Shown here piece after piece: positions 1-8,522 of a stretch of 64,000 bases of DNA (positions are counted from its first letter, which is position 1; every line of letters begins with the position of its first letter). The position numbers and the translations under genes are program-made. The notes beneath the pieces were generated by a model. The model was not told the origin of the DNA and did no database searches. It worked only from the letters and a program-made list of their open reading frames with translations. The DNA lies in assembly GCA_963822765.1 (NCBI GenBank), contig CAWGJL010000042.1:35468-99467 (forward strand), in the 5' to 3' direction. Origin of the DNA: Palsa-504 sp963822765 (GTDB taxonomy: Bacteria; Actinomycetota; Actinomycetes; Streptosporangiales; Streptosporangiaceae).

Positions 1-1
1 G

Positions 2-667
2 GGCGCGGCGGGACGGCTGAGCCGGATGTGGCAGGGCGAGGAACTGCGGCTGGCGTTCAGCGAGAAGCTCTGGGGCCGGGCGGTCCGGCTGGTGCGGTCG
101 GGCACGCACCTGCACTCGTTCGAGGCGCTGGGCCGGCTGCTGGCCGATGCGCTGCCCGGCCCGGACTTCGCGGACCTCAAGCTGCCGTTCCAGTGCGTGG
201 CGGCCGGCATCGAGACCGCGAGCGCGCGGTGGTTCGCCAGCGGGCCGGTGGTGCCCGCGGTGATGGCCTCGTGCGCGGTGCCGGGGCTGCTGCCGCCGGT
301 CGAGATCGACGGGGCGCACTACTTCGACGGCGGCCTGGTCGACTCGATCCCGGTCGGGCGGGCCGTGGCGCTCGGCGCCACCACGGTGTACGTGCTGCAG
401 GTGGGGCGGATCGAGAGCCCGCTGTCGGTGCCTTCGCGGCCGTGGGAGGTGGGGCTGGTGGCGTTCGAGATCGCCCGGCGGCACCGGTTCCACGAGGAGA
501 TGTCGTCGCTGCCGGTCGACGTTCGCGTGCACGTCCTGCCGACCGGCGGCGAGCGGCTGCCGTCCGGCACGGCGCAGTTCCGGTACCGGGACAAGACCCG
601 GGTCGGGCAGGGCATCGAGCGCGCATACGCGGCGTCCGCGAGCTATCTTTCCGGTTTGGCCGGGTAG
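2..667 (+). CDS. Patatin-like phospholipase, C-terminal part (cut by window edge)
   Basis: The frame is open from base 2, so the N-terminus, including the expected GxSxG nucleophile, lies outside the window. The visible part carries the second patatin signature: a hydrophobic run ending in MASCAVPGLLPPV, then YFDGGLVDSIP, whose Asp in D-G-G is the catalytic Asp of the Ser-Asp dyad. The family hydrolyses acyl esters of phospholipids or neutral lipids. The ATG at 26 is internal. The stop is 27 bases before a PlsC-like acyltransferase on the same strand, which suggests a lipid-remodelling operon of deacylation followed by reacylation. The family call is firm; the substrate is unknown. Confidence 0.85.
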   Translation, partial: GAAGRLSRMWQGEELRLAFSEKLWGRAVRLVRSGTHLHSFEALGRLLADALPGPDFADLKLPFQCVAAGIETASARWFASGPVVPAVMASCAVPGLLPPVEIDGAHYFDGGLVDSIPVGRAVALGATTVYVLQVGRIESPLSVPSRPWEVGLVAFEIARRHRFHEEMSSLPVDVRVHVLPTGGERLPSGTAQFRYRDKTRVGQGIERAYAASASYLSGLAG

Positions 668-694
668 TTACCTCACGTCCTTTGGAGGCGCCCC

Positions 695-1780
695 GTGCTC
701 CCGCCCAGGCTCGTCCGCCGGCTCGTGCTGGCCCCGATGGTGATCTGCCTGTTCCTCGGGCTGATCGTGCTGTCGCCGTTGCTGTTCGTGCTGGCGTTGT
801 TGTTCGGGCTGGCCGGGTTGCTGCGCGCAGGGCGGATGCGCAACCTGCGGCTGGTGTCGTTCCTGGTGGTCGGGCTGGCCGCGGAGATCGTGACGCTGGT
901 GCTGCTGTTCGGGCTGTGGATCGTGAGCGGGTTCGGCGGGCGGATGCAGACCGAGCCGTACCAGCGGCGGCACTACCGGGTGGTCCGGTGGTTCCTGGAC
1001 GCGCTGTACCGGGGGGCGGAGCGGACCTACGGCCTGCGCGTCGAGATCGACGAGCCGCCGCTGACCGGCGAGGAACTGGTGGCGCGGGCGACCCGGCCCG
1101 TTATCGTGCTGTCCCGGCACGCCGGGCCCGGCGACTCGCTGCTGCTCGTGCACCAGCTGCTCAGCGTCTACGGGCGCCGGCCGCGGGTGGTGATGAAGGC
1201 GTCGCTGCAGTTCGACCCCAGCCTGGACGTGCTGGGCAACCGGCTGCCCAACGTGTTCGTGGCCAAGCGGCAGGCCGGAGAGCACATCTTCACCGAGCAG
1301 ATCGAGCGGCTGGCCCGCGGCCTCGGGCCGGACGGCGCGCTGGTCATCTTCCCCGAGGGCGGGCAACTGGACGCCGGGCCGGTGGCGGCGCGGCATCCGG
1401 CGGCTGGAGCACTCGGCCGGCGGGACCTGGCGGTGCGGGCCGCCGCCATGCCCAACGTGCTGCCGCCGCGGCCGGGCGGGGCGCTGGCCGCCATCGAGGC
1501 CCGCCCGGACGCGGACGTGATCTTCGTGGCGCACGCCGGGCTGGACGCGATCGTGTCGGTGAGCGACGTGTGGCGGCGGTTCCCGGTCGGCCAGGTCATC
1601 CGGGCCCGGTGGTGGCGGGTGCCGTTCGACCAGGTGCCGCGGGAGGCGGGGCACGAGGAGCAGGTGCAGTGGCTGTTCGGGTGGTGGGAGCGGATCGACG
1701 AGTGGATCACCGAGAACCGGCCGGGCGGGCCGTTGCCGCCGGCCGCGGTGGCGGCGCCGTTCCAGGAGGAGCACCCGTGA
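695..1780 (+). CDS. Membrane 1-acylglycerol-3-phosphate acyltransferase-like protein (PlsC family)
   Basis: 361 residues from a GTG start preceded by a GGAGG at about 682. The first 85 residues hold two hydrophobic stretches that look like membrane helices. HAGPGD at about residue 142 fits the H-x4-D catalytic motif of lysophospholipid acyltransferases, and FPEGG near residue 219 matches the second conserved block. The likely role is transfer of an acyl group to a lysophospholipid or related acceptor at the inner membrane. The stop overlaps the GTG of the next gene (GTGA, 1777-1780), so translation is probably coupled to the monooxygenase. The acyl acceptor cannot be deduced. Confidence 0.8.
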   Translation: MLPPRLVRRLVLAPMVICLFLGLIVLSPLLFVLALLFGLAGLLRAGRMRNLRLVSFLVVGLAAEIVTLVLLFGLWIVSGFGGRMQTEPYQRRHYRVVRWFLDALYRGAERTYGLRVEIDEPPLTGEELVARATRPVIVLSRHAGPGDSLLLVHQLLSVYGRRPRVVMKASLQFDPSLDVLGNRLPNVFVAKRQAGEHIFTEQIERLARGLGPDGALVIFPEGGQLDAGPVAARHPAAGALGRRDLAVRAAAMPNVLPPRPGGALAAIEARPDADVIFVAHAGLDAIVSVSDVWRRFPVGQVIRARWWRVPFDQVPREAGHEEQVQWLFGWWERIDEWITENRPGGPLPPAAVAAPFQEEHP

Positions 1781-3597
1781 TCGAAGCCGAGCGCGCCGCG
1801 CTGCGCCGGCGGTACGCGCAGGAGCGGGACAAGCGGCTCCGGCCGGACGGCAACGATCAGTACCTGGAGCTCAAGGGCCAGTTCAGCCAGCTCCTTGAGG
1901 ACCCGTACACGCCGCGGACCGAGCGCGATCCCAGGCGCGACCACGTGACGGTCGCCTTCGTCGGCGGCGGCTTCGCCGGGCTGGTGACCGGCGCCAGGCT
2001 CAGGGAGGCCGGCGTCGCGGACGTGCGGATCGTGGAGAAGGGCGGCGGCTTCGGCGGCACCTGGTACTGGAACCGCTACCCGGGCGCGCAGTGCGACACG
2101 TCCGCGATGATCTACATGCCGCTGCTGGAGGAGACCGGCCACATGCCTTCGGAGCGGTACGCGCACGCCCCGGAGATCCGCGCGCACTGCGACCGGATCG
2201 CCAGGCAGTACGGCCTGTACGACGACGCCCTGTTCCACACCGAGGTCACCGGCCTGGAGTGGGATGCGGCCGGCGGCCGCTGGATCGTGCGGACGAACCG
2301 GGCGGACGAGTTCACGGCCCGGTTCGTGGGCATCGGGACCGGGCCGCTGCACGTGGCCAAGCTGCCGGGGATCCCGGGCATCGCGACCTTCGCGGGCCAC
2401 GCGTTCCACACCAGCCGCTGGGACTACGCGTACACCGGCGGCGATCCGGACGGCGCGCCGATGGATCGGCTGGCCGGCAAGCGGGTCGCGATCATCGGGA
2501 CGGGCGCGACCTCGGTGCAGTGCGTCCCGCACCTGGCCGGGGCCTGCCGGGAGCTGTTCGTTTTCCAGCGGACGCCGTCGTCGGTGGACGTCCGGGATAA
2601 CCGGCCGATCGACCCGCGGTGGTTCGCGGAGGTCGCCACCCCCGGCTGGCAGGAACGCTGGCTGGAGAACTTCGTGGCCAACATGGCGGTCAGCGAGTTC
2701 CCCGCGGAGGACCTGGTCAACGACGGATGGACCGATCTGGCCCACCGGATCCGCGGCCGGCTCACGGCGCCGCGCTCGGGTCCGGCGGGCCTGCAGGACC
2801 TGCTGGCCGACTTCGAGACCGCCGACTTCGAGAAGATGAGCGAGATCCGCGCCCGGGTGGACGCGATCGTGTCCGATCAGCAGACCGCGCAGCGGCTGAA
2901 GGCGTGGTACCGCCAGCTGTGCAAGCGGCCGTGCTTCCACGACGAGTACCTCAGCGCGTACAACCTGCCCTCGGTGCACCTGGTGGACACCGACGGCCAG
3001 GGCGTCGAACGGATCACTCCCGCCGGGGTCGTGGTGGCCGGGGCCGAGTACCCGGTCGACTGCATCATCTACGCCTCGGGCTTCGAGGTCGGCACCGAGG
3101 CGACCAGGCGCTACGGGTTCGACATGACCGGCCGCGACGGCACCAAGCTGTCGGACCACTGGTCGGGCGGGATGCGCAGCATGCACGGCGTCCACGTGCA
3201 CGGGTTCCCCAACGCCTTCCACGTCCAGCTGTGGCACGGCGGCAACGTCATCGCCAACGTGCCGCACAACCTGACCGACTCGGCCAAGACGATCGCGGCG
3301 GTCGTCTCCCACATGGCCGCCGAGGGCTTCGGCGTGGCCGAGGTCACCAGGGAGGCGGAGGACGCCTGGATGGAGCTGCTGAGACCGAACCCGGTCATGA
3401 CCTCGTTCCTGGCCGGCTGCACCCCCGGCTACTACAACAACGAGGGGCACCTCGGTGAGCAGCAGTTCCCGCTGGGCGGCGGGTACCACCAGGGCGCCCC
3501 GGCGTACTTCCGCTACATCGACCAGTGGCGCAAGTCGGGCGAGTTCGCCGGCCTTGAGTTTCGTGCTGCCCGGGGCTTACTCCGGCTGGTTGACTGA
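1777..3597 (+). CDS. Flavin-containing Baeyer-Villiger-type monooxygenase
   Basis: 606 residues. An FAD Rossmann motif VGGGFAG lies near residue 61 and is followed by GGTWYWNRYPGAQCD, typical of cyclohexanone/phenylacetone monooxygenases. A second dinucleotide motif, IIGTGATSVQ, near residue 239 should bind NADPH. Between them FAGHAFHTSRWD fits the Baeyer-Villiger fingerprint FxGxxxHxxxW. The enzyme would insert oxygen next to a ketone or oxidise a heteroatom, using FAD, NADPH and O2. The GTG start overlaps the upstream stop, making it the third gene of the patatin/PlsC operon. Its end overlaps the convergent epimerase by 21 bases. The frame is also open upstream of 1777, but that part is the shadow of the two preceding genes. 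Confidence 0.9.
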   Translation: MIEAERAALRRRYAQERDKRLRPDGNDQYLELKGQFSQLLEDPYTPRTERDPRRDHVTVAFVGGGFAGLVTGARLREAGVADVRIVEKGGGFGGTWYWNRYPGAQCDTSAMIYMPLLEETGHMPSERYAHAPEIRAHCDRIARQYGLYDDALFHTEVTGLEWDAAGGRWIVRTNRADEFTARFVGIGTGPLHVAKLPGIPGIATFAGHAFHTSRWDYAYTGGDPDGAPMDRLAGKRVAIIGTGATSVQCVPHLAGACRELFVFQRTPSSVDVRDNRPIDPRWFAEVATPGWQERWLENFVANMAVSEFPAEDLVNDGWTDLAHRIRGRLTAPRSGPAGLQDLLADFETADFEKMSEIRARVDAIVSDQQTAQRLKAWYRQLCKRPCFHDEYLSAYNLPSVHLVDTDGQGVERITPAGVVVAGAEYPVDCIIYASGFEVGTEATRRYGFDMTGRDGTKLSDHWSGGMRSMHGVHVHGFPNAFHVQLWHGGNVIANVPHNLTDSAKTIAAVVSHMAAEGFGVAEVTREAEDAWMELLRPNPVMTSFLAGCTPGYYNNEGHLGEQQFPLGGGYHQGAPAYFRYIDQWRKSGEFAGLEFRAARGLLRLVD

Positions 3598-4557
3598 CTG
3601 ACCGCCGATGTCGGCCTGGCCGTGGGCGACGAGCCAGGCCAGCGCCTCGTGCAAGGCGTCGAGCGAGCTGTAACGCGGCGAGTACTGCAGTACCTCGCGG
3701 GCACGGGCGATACTGGCGGTGATGCTGCGGAAGGTGTGCTCGCGGGTGACCTCGGCGGGCCCGGGTCCGGCGCGGCGGGTGAACTCGGCCCAGTCGACGA
3801 AGTCCAGGACCGCCTCGCGGCCGAACCAGCCCGCGACGCCGGCCGCCAGGCCCCGCTGCGTCATCGCCTGCTCGGCCACCACGTGGAAGCTGGACCCGAT
3901 CGCCGCCGGACGGGACAGCGCACGCTCGAAGGCCTGCGCCACGTCGTCGGCGTGCACGTGATGCAGGACGCCAAGCCCGTGATCGGGCAGGGCGAGCGGC
4001 CGGCCGGTAGCCAGGTCAGTCCAGGCGGCCGGGTCGAGGTTCCCGGCCGGGGTGATGACCGGCCAGCCCGGCCCGCTGATGTGACCGGGATGCAGCACCA
4101 CGGCCGGGACGCCGCCCGCCCGGGTCTCCTGGTGCAGTAGCGCCTCGATCTCGACCTTGCCCGCGCCGTATTCGCCGTACCCGGTGCGGGGCTCGTCCTC
4201 GGTCACCGGCACCCGCAGCGAAGGGCCGTGGACCCAGATGGTCCCGCAGTGCACCAGCAGCGGGCGCGACGGGCGCAACGCGTCGATGAGCTGCTGCGCC
4301 GACGCCGCGGTGAAGCAGATAAGGTCGATCACCACCTCCGGGCGCAGCGCCGCGATCCGGTCGCCGAACGTTCCCGCCGCGTCCTCCGCGTCCCGGTCGG
4401 CGGTGACCGCGGTCACCGCATCCCACTGCGGGCTGGCGCTATACGGGCCGCGGGCACCGCGGCTGACCGCGATGACCTCGTGGCCGCCGTCCACCAGCCG
4501 GGGCACGAGATACGTGCCGATGTGCCCCGTGGCCCCGATGACAACTACCCGGCTCAT
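3577..4557 (-). CDS. NAD-dependent epimerase/dehydratase family protein
   Basis: About 326 residues starting at the ATG whose complement is at 4555-4557. The N-terminus MSRVVVIGATGHIGTYLVPR is the extended-SDR dinucleotide motif (GxxGxxG). The usual YxxxK is represented by YGEYGAGKVE at about residue 125, following a serine/threonine region (HCGTIWVHG). The family acts on nucleotide sugars or related carbonyl compounds, but the substrate here is unknown. The reading frame stays open upstream as far as 6783; that extension is antisense to other genes and is not part of the protein. The gene converges on the monooxygenase with a 21-base tail overlap. Confidence 0.85.
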   Translation of the reverse strand: MSRVVVIGATGHIGTYLVPRLVDGGHEVIAVSRGARGPYSASPQWDAVTAVTADRDAEDAAGTFGDRIAALRPEVVIDLICFTAASAQQLIDALRPSRPLLVHCGTIWVHGPSLRVPVTEDEPRTGYGEYGAGKVEIEALLHQETRAGGVPAVVLHPGHISGPGWPVITPAGNLDPAAWTDLATGRPLALPDHGLGVLHHVHADDVAQAFERALSRPAAIGSSFHVVAEQAMTQRGLAAGVAGWFGREAVLDFVDWAEFTRRAGPGPAEVTREHTFRSITASIARAREVLQYSPRYSSLDALHEALAWLVAHGQADIGGQSVNQPE

Positions 4558-4645
4558 CCCACCGATCCCTTCCGGCTCCAGGCCGCACCCACGCCATCCT
4601 CGCACGATGCCAGGTCGGCAGCCGGCGAACGGGTAGCGTGTGGCC

Positions 4646-5607
4646 GTGAACGTGATCGGCTGGCTGCTCGCGGGCGATCCGGCCATCCGCTGGCAGGTGC
4701 TGCGGGATCTGGAGAACGCGCCGCCCGGCGACGTGGCGGCCGAGCGGGCCCGGGTGGAGCACGCACGGCTGGGGCGCGCGGCTGCTCGCGCTGGAGGATC
4801 CCGGACGGGCTCTGGGCCTGCGCTGGCGCCTCGCTTCCCGGCGTCCTGGGCCGGGCCGGTGAACCGGCGGCAGCCCTGGACGGCCACGATGCACACGCTG
4901 CAGACGCTGCAGCTCTGGCTCGGGCGTCGACGCCTTCCTGGCGGGGTCGAGCGCGCCGGGCGATCGCGCTGGTGGCGGAGAACGGGCGCTGGGAGCACGC
5001 CGGGCAGCGGTACTTCGACGGGGAGGTCGAGCCCTGCATCAACGGCCGGACGATCGAGACCGGGGCCTACTTCGGGGTGGACGTCGCGGCGGTGCTCGAG
5101 CGGATCCTCGCCGAACGGCTGGCTGACGGCGGCTGGAACTGTGAGGCCGAGAACGGTTCGGTGCGGTCCTCGTTTGACACGACGATCAACGTGCTCGACG
5201 GGCTGCTTGAATTCGAGCGGGCGACCGGGGGATCCGATGCGGTGCGCACGGCCCGGCGCGGCGGGGAGGAGTACCTGCTCGAACGCGGCCTGTTCCGCCG
5301 CCAGAGCACCGGGGAGGTCGTCCAGCCGGCGTACCTGGAGTTCGCGTTCCCTTACTACTGGCACTACGACGTGCTGCGGGCGCTGGACTACTTCCGGCGG
5401 TCGGGTGCGGACCCGGATCCGCGGATGGCGGAGGCGGTAGCGGTCCTGCGGTCCAAGCGGCAGCCGGACGGCCGGTGGCTGCTCGACCGCATCCATCCCG
5501 GTCGCGTCCACTTCGATCTTGAGGACGGCGCGGGCACGCCGAGCCGCTGGAACACCCTGCGCGCGCTGAGGGTCCTGCGGTGGTGGGACGGAACCGCCCG
5601 AACTTGA
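4646..5607 (+). pseudogene. Squalene-cyclase-like (alpha-alpha barrel) protein, frameshifted
   Basis: Translation pieces in two frames together give one protein. The N-terminus VIGWLLAGDPAIRWQVLRDL and the stretch PWTATMHTLQTLQLW are in one frame. From about 4970, RYFDGEVEPCINGRTIETGA and DGGWNCEAENGSVRSSFDTT are in the other, running to the stop at 5605-5607. DGGWNCE is a QW-type repeat of the prenyltransferase/squalene oxidase barrel fold, seen in standalone actinobacterial proteins of unknown function. At least two frame changes fall between 4760 and 4960. Because all segments are present and unmutated, sequencing indels are more likely than true decay. The stop overlaps the -35 box of the next promoter. 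Confidence 0.6.
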
Positions 5608-5633
5608 CAGGAAACCAAATGGTTTCCTATTGT
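5604..5633 (+). promoter_or_regulatory. Promoter with embedded palindromic operator of the ArsR-SRPBCC gene
   Basis: TTGACA (5604-5609) and TATTGT (5628-5633) are separated by 18 bases that form the perfect inverted repeat GGAAACC-AAAT-GGTTTCC. An ArsR dimer bound there would cover the whole spacer and block RNA polymerase. The expected transcription start falls at or next to the GTG at 5641, implying a leaderless mRNA. The elements are seen directly; autoregulation is inferred from ArsR-family behaviour. Confidence 0.75.
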
Positions 5634-5640
5634 GGCTGAC

Positions 5641-6396
5641 GTGGAACTCGTGTTCAGGGCACTGGCCGACCCGACCCGGCGGGCGCTCCTTGACGAGCTG
5701 TTCGCCCGCGATGGTCAGACGCTCGTGTCCCTCACGGCGCGGCACGACATGACGCGCATCGCCGTGGCGAAGCACCTGAAGATCCTGGAGGACGCCGGGC
5801 TCATCGTGAGCAGGCGACGGGGTCGCGAGAAACTGCACTACCTCAACCCGGTCCCGATCCGCCTGGTCCACGACCGGTGGGTCAGCAAGTACACCGAGCC
5901 GTGGGCGGCCGGGCTGGCCGGCCTGAAGCACGAGCTGGAGGATCAGATGGAGAAGGTCTTCGAGATCTACATCCGCACCACGCCCGAGCGCCTGTGGGAG
6001 GCGATCACCGATCCGGTGATCAGGACGAAGTATCAGTTCGGCGCGTCGATCGAGTCGGACTGGACGGCCGGCTCGCCCTACCGGCTCAGTCATCCGGGCG
6101 CGGAGCGGCCGCTGATGGAGGGCGAGAACCTGGTCGTCGAACGGCCGGTCCGGCTCGTGCAGACCATGCGCGCGCTGTGGGGTCCCGACGCCGAGCAGGC
6201 CGGCACGTCGCGGGTGACGTGGGAGATCGAGCCGGTCGGCGACTCGTGCCGCCTGACCGTGGTCCACGACCAGCTGCCGCCGGACGCGCCGGCGCACGTG
6301 TACGGCGGGTGGCCGATGATCTTGTCCGGCCTGAAGACGTGGCTGGAAACCGGGGAGACGCTGACCACGCCCGGCTCCCTTATGTATCAGCAGTAA
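5641..6396 (+). CDS. ArsR-family regulator fused to an SRPBCC (AHSA1-like) domain
   Basis: About 251 residues. Residues 1-90 form a winged helix typical of ArsR (VFRALADPTRRALLDELF, then MTRIAVAKHLKILEDAGLI as recognition helix). From about residue 103 (MEKVFEIYIRTTPERLWEAI) an SRPBCC/AHSA1 ligand-binding domain follows. There is no CxC metal site, so the sensed signal is probably a hydrophobic ligand rather than a metal. I chose GTG 5641 over GTG 5632 because 5632 lies inside the -10 box, while 5641 sits where transcription should begin. The VOC gene follows 43 bases downstream and is probably co-regulated. Confidence 0.85.
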   Translation: MELVFRALADPTRRALLDELFARDGQTLVSLTARHDMTRIAVAKHLKILEDAGLIVSRRRGREKLHYLNPVPIRLVHDRWVSKYTEPWAAGLAGLKHELEDQMEKVFEIYIRTTPERLWEAITDPVIRTKYQFGASIESDWTAGSPYRLSHPGAERPLMEGENLVVERPVRLVQTMRALWGPDAEQAGTSRVTWEIEPVGDSCRLTVVHDQLPPDAPAHVYGGWPMILSGLKTWLETGETLTTPGSLMYQQ

Positions 6397-6439
6397 CTCA
6401 AAATTCATCCAGTTCATCCAGCGACGCGAGGAGATCGTC

Positions 6440-6811
6440 ATGTCCCAGACCACCATCACCGACATCGGCACCGTGGGAATCCCGGTCAGCGACCAGGACA
6501 AGGCGGTGGAGTTCTTCGTCGGCACGCTCGGCTTCGAGAAGCGGCTCGACGTCCGGATGGGCGAGAGCTTCCGCTGGGTCACGGTCGCGGCCCCGAGCGC
6601 GTCGACCTCGGTCGCGCTGATCACCGGGCCTAACCCCGGGGCCGACACCGGCATCCGGTTCCTGGTTCCCGATGCCGAGACCGAGCACACCGCCATGCGG
6701 GCCCGGGGCATCGAGGTCGGGGACCTGCTCCGGTGGCCGGGGGTTCCGCCCATGTTCGAGTTCAAGGATGCGGACGGGAACAAGTTCGAGATCGTCGAGG
6801 GAAGCGCCTGA
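6440..6811 (+). CDS. VOC-family (glyoxalase/bleomycin-resistance fold) protein
   Basis: 123 residues with a clear ribosome site (GAGGAG, 6429-6434) before ATG 6440. TVGIPVSDQDKAVEFFVGTLGF opens the first beta-alpha-beta-beta-beta unit, and PPMFEFKDADGNKFEIVE closes the second. The fold binds a metal and supports isomerases, dioxygenases or antibiotic-binding proteins. The length suits a single two-module VOC domain. Linkage to the ArsR-SRPBCC gene suggests a small inducible detoxification unit. The substrate is unknown. Confidence 0.85.
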   Translation: MSQTTITDIGTVGIPVSDQDKAVEFFVGTLGFEKRLDVRMGESFRWVTVAAPSASTSVALITGPNPGADTGIRFLVPDAETEHTAMRARGIEVGDLLRWPGVPPMFEFKDADGNKFEIVEGSA

Positions 6812-6840
6812 GGCGGAGAAGCGCACGACGGTCCGGGTCT

Positions 6841-7110
6841 AGGCGGTACCGAACCAGGCCAGGGCCAGTGAATCCAGGGTGGGCTCGGGCGGGGCCGGGA
6901 GCTCGCTGAGGCACTCGGGCGACCGCGCCGAACTCATAAGCACGGTCTCGCAGGATGAGCCCGAGGTCGACATCGCTCACCAGCGCGCTGAAGCCGCCGT
7001 GGGCGAGGCTGCCGAGTGCATACCCGGCGAGCAGGCGTGAGCCCAGGCGGCGCGGTAGGCCGGCACGGCCCGGGCCAGCACCGCCTCACCCAGATCGGCA
7101 TCGGCCAACC
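6841..7110 (-). pseudogene. Nucleotidyltransferase-domain protein, remnant
   Basis: Reading the minus strand across two frames gives SRLLAGYALGSLAHGGF and then SALVSDVDLGLILRD, the GSxxxG...DxD core of a minimal nucleotidyltransferase. Nothing recognisable follows: the C-terminal substrate-binding part is missing and the frame ends at 6841. One frame change lies near 7020. Unlike most broken genes here, real sequence is lost, so this is a genuine remnant. Confidence 0.55.
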
Positions 7111-7205
7111 GCCACCCCCTGGCTCCTCGGGCTCACCCCACGATGCCACAACCCGCTCGCGCCGCCCGGTCCGGGGAGTCGCGCTGCCATAGGTAGCATG
7201 CGGAC

Positions 7206-7850
7206 GTGGCGACGCGATTCCACGGGTGGCCGGAGCAGGCGTACGGGGTGCTGCTGGAGCTGGGCGGCGACCCGTCACGGGAGACTCGGGAGCGGGTACG
7301 GCGTGGCCGCGAGAAGCAGGTGCGGCAGCCGATGATAGATCTGCTCAACGACCTTGCGGACGTAGACCCCTGGTATGAGGACTTTTCCGTGTGGCGGTAC
7401 GCCAGCACCGCGTACTGGTGGCAGAACCAGTGCGCGGTCGTGCGGGTGGCCCGCAACATCGAGATCGGGTTCTGCTTCAACCTTGACGGCCTGCGTATCC
7501 AGGGCGCCTGGTGGTATGCCGACGCCGGGCAGATCGCACTGTTTCGTGCGGCGGCCGCCGCGGACGACAGCGGGCGCGCGCTTGCGGATCTGGTGTCGTC
7601 GCTGGCCGCGGACGGGCACGAGATCCTCGGCGACGTCATGAAGCGAGTTCCGCGCGGCTACCCGGCCGACCACCCCCGGGCCGGCCTGCTCAAGCACCGC
7701 TCGCTGGTCGCCGCCCGGGAGCTTGAGTCCGAAGCAGTGCGTGACGTCGAGCCGGTATACGGTACCTGCGAGCGGCTGCGTCCGCTGCTCGGCTGGCTCG
7801 CCCAGCACGTGGTCGCCCCGCCGCCGGAGGCAGCGGCAGCCAGCCGGTGA
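7206..7850 (+). CDS. DUF2461 (TIGR02453-like) protein
   Basis: 214 residues from GTG 7206. FHGWPEQAYGVLLELGGDPS at the start and HPRAGLLKHRSLVAARELES towards the end match the layout of DUF2461 proteins (F..W...A...L, later HPR..LL..K...). The function of the family is unknown. The gene stands alone, flanked by remnants on both sides. A short open segment immediately downstream (about 7840-7998, containing FDTSTASPDEVAGRIAAWV) resembles the tail of a P-loop kinase and may be another remnant. Confidence 0.7.
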   Translation: MATRFHGWPEQAYGVLLELGGDPSRETRERVRRGREKQVRQPMIDLLNDLADVDPWYEDFSVWRYASTAYWWQNQCAVVRVARNIEIGFCFNLDGLRIQGAWWYADAGQIALFRAAAAADDSGRALADLVSSLAADGHEILGDVMKRVPRGYPADHPRAGLLKHRSLVAARELESEAVRDVEPVYGTCERLRPLLGWLAQHVVAPPPEAAAASR

Positions 7851-7994
7851 AGCCGACCGGCGGTTCGCCGCGTGGCTGCGCGCCCGCGTCACGCCGTCGT
7901 TCGACACCAGCACCGCCAGCCCCGACGAGGTGGCCGGCCGGATCGCGGCCTGGGTCAAGCCGCTGCTACCGGGCTCGCAGCCACCCAAACGCGC

Positions 7995-8460
7995 CTAGTG
8001 GTGCTGGTAGAGGGCCTGGACGCGCTTCATGAACGTGCTCAGGAGCGAGGCGGGGATCGGGTCGTTGGTCCCGCCCACGTCATCGATGGTGTAGACGTTC
8101 GTGCCCGAGAGCACGAACGCGGTGCTCTGGTAATCGCTGGCCACGGGCAGCGCGGCGATGTCGGCATGCTGGATGAGCTGGAATGCCTTGTTCTTGTTGA
8201 TGGTCGTGGTGGACAGCGACTGGGTGGTCAGCTCCATCTGCAGGCCGAGCTCGGTATCGGTGAAGGCCGCGCACTGCTTGTACTTCGCGAAGGCCTGGTG
8301 GTAGAACGACGTCGCCGCCTGGCTGGTCTTGAACTGCAGCACGGCCTCTTGGATCCGGTGTTCTTGTGGTTCACCACGGTGAAACCGTCCCCGAACGCCG
8401 AGGCCGGCACGAGGGCGGACTGCAGCCGCGGTCCCCCGGCCAGGCCCTCTGACTCAACCG
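7995..8460 (-). pseudogene. PknH-like extracellular sensor-domain protein, truncated and frameshifted
   Basis: Two minus-strand frames join near 8345 to give ALVPASAFGDGFTVVNHK, then LQFKTSQAATSFYHQAF, and a terminus ending NDPIPASLLSTFMKRVQAL. This pattern matches the PknH_C-like sensor domain of mycobacterial and other actinobacterial lipoproteins and kinases. No start codon, lipobox or membrane segment is found upstream, so the N-terminus is lost. Confidence 0.45.
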
Positions 8461-8522
8461 CGTGGCGCGACGACCATAGTGGAGACCGAACCCGGCGGTC
8501 CGTAAAGCGGCGAAGCCGTGAT

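Noticed and set aside
28..3597. Single 1189-codon reading frame covering three genes
   Set aside because: The first 580 codons are antiframe Arg/Ala-rich shadow of the patatin and PlsC genes; only the part from 1777 has a protein-like sequence (monooxygenase).
3577..6783. 1068-codon minus-strand frame
   Set aside because: Only 3577-4557 is a real epimerase; the rest is antisense to the cyclase-like, ArsR and VOC genes.
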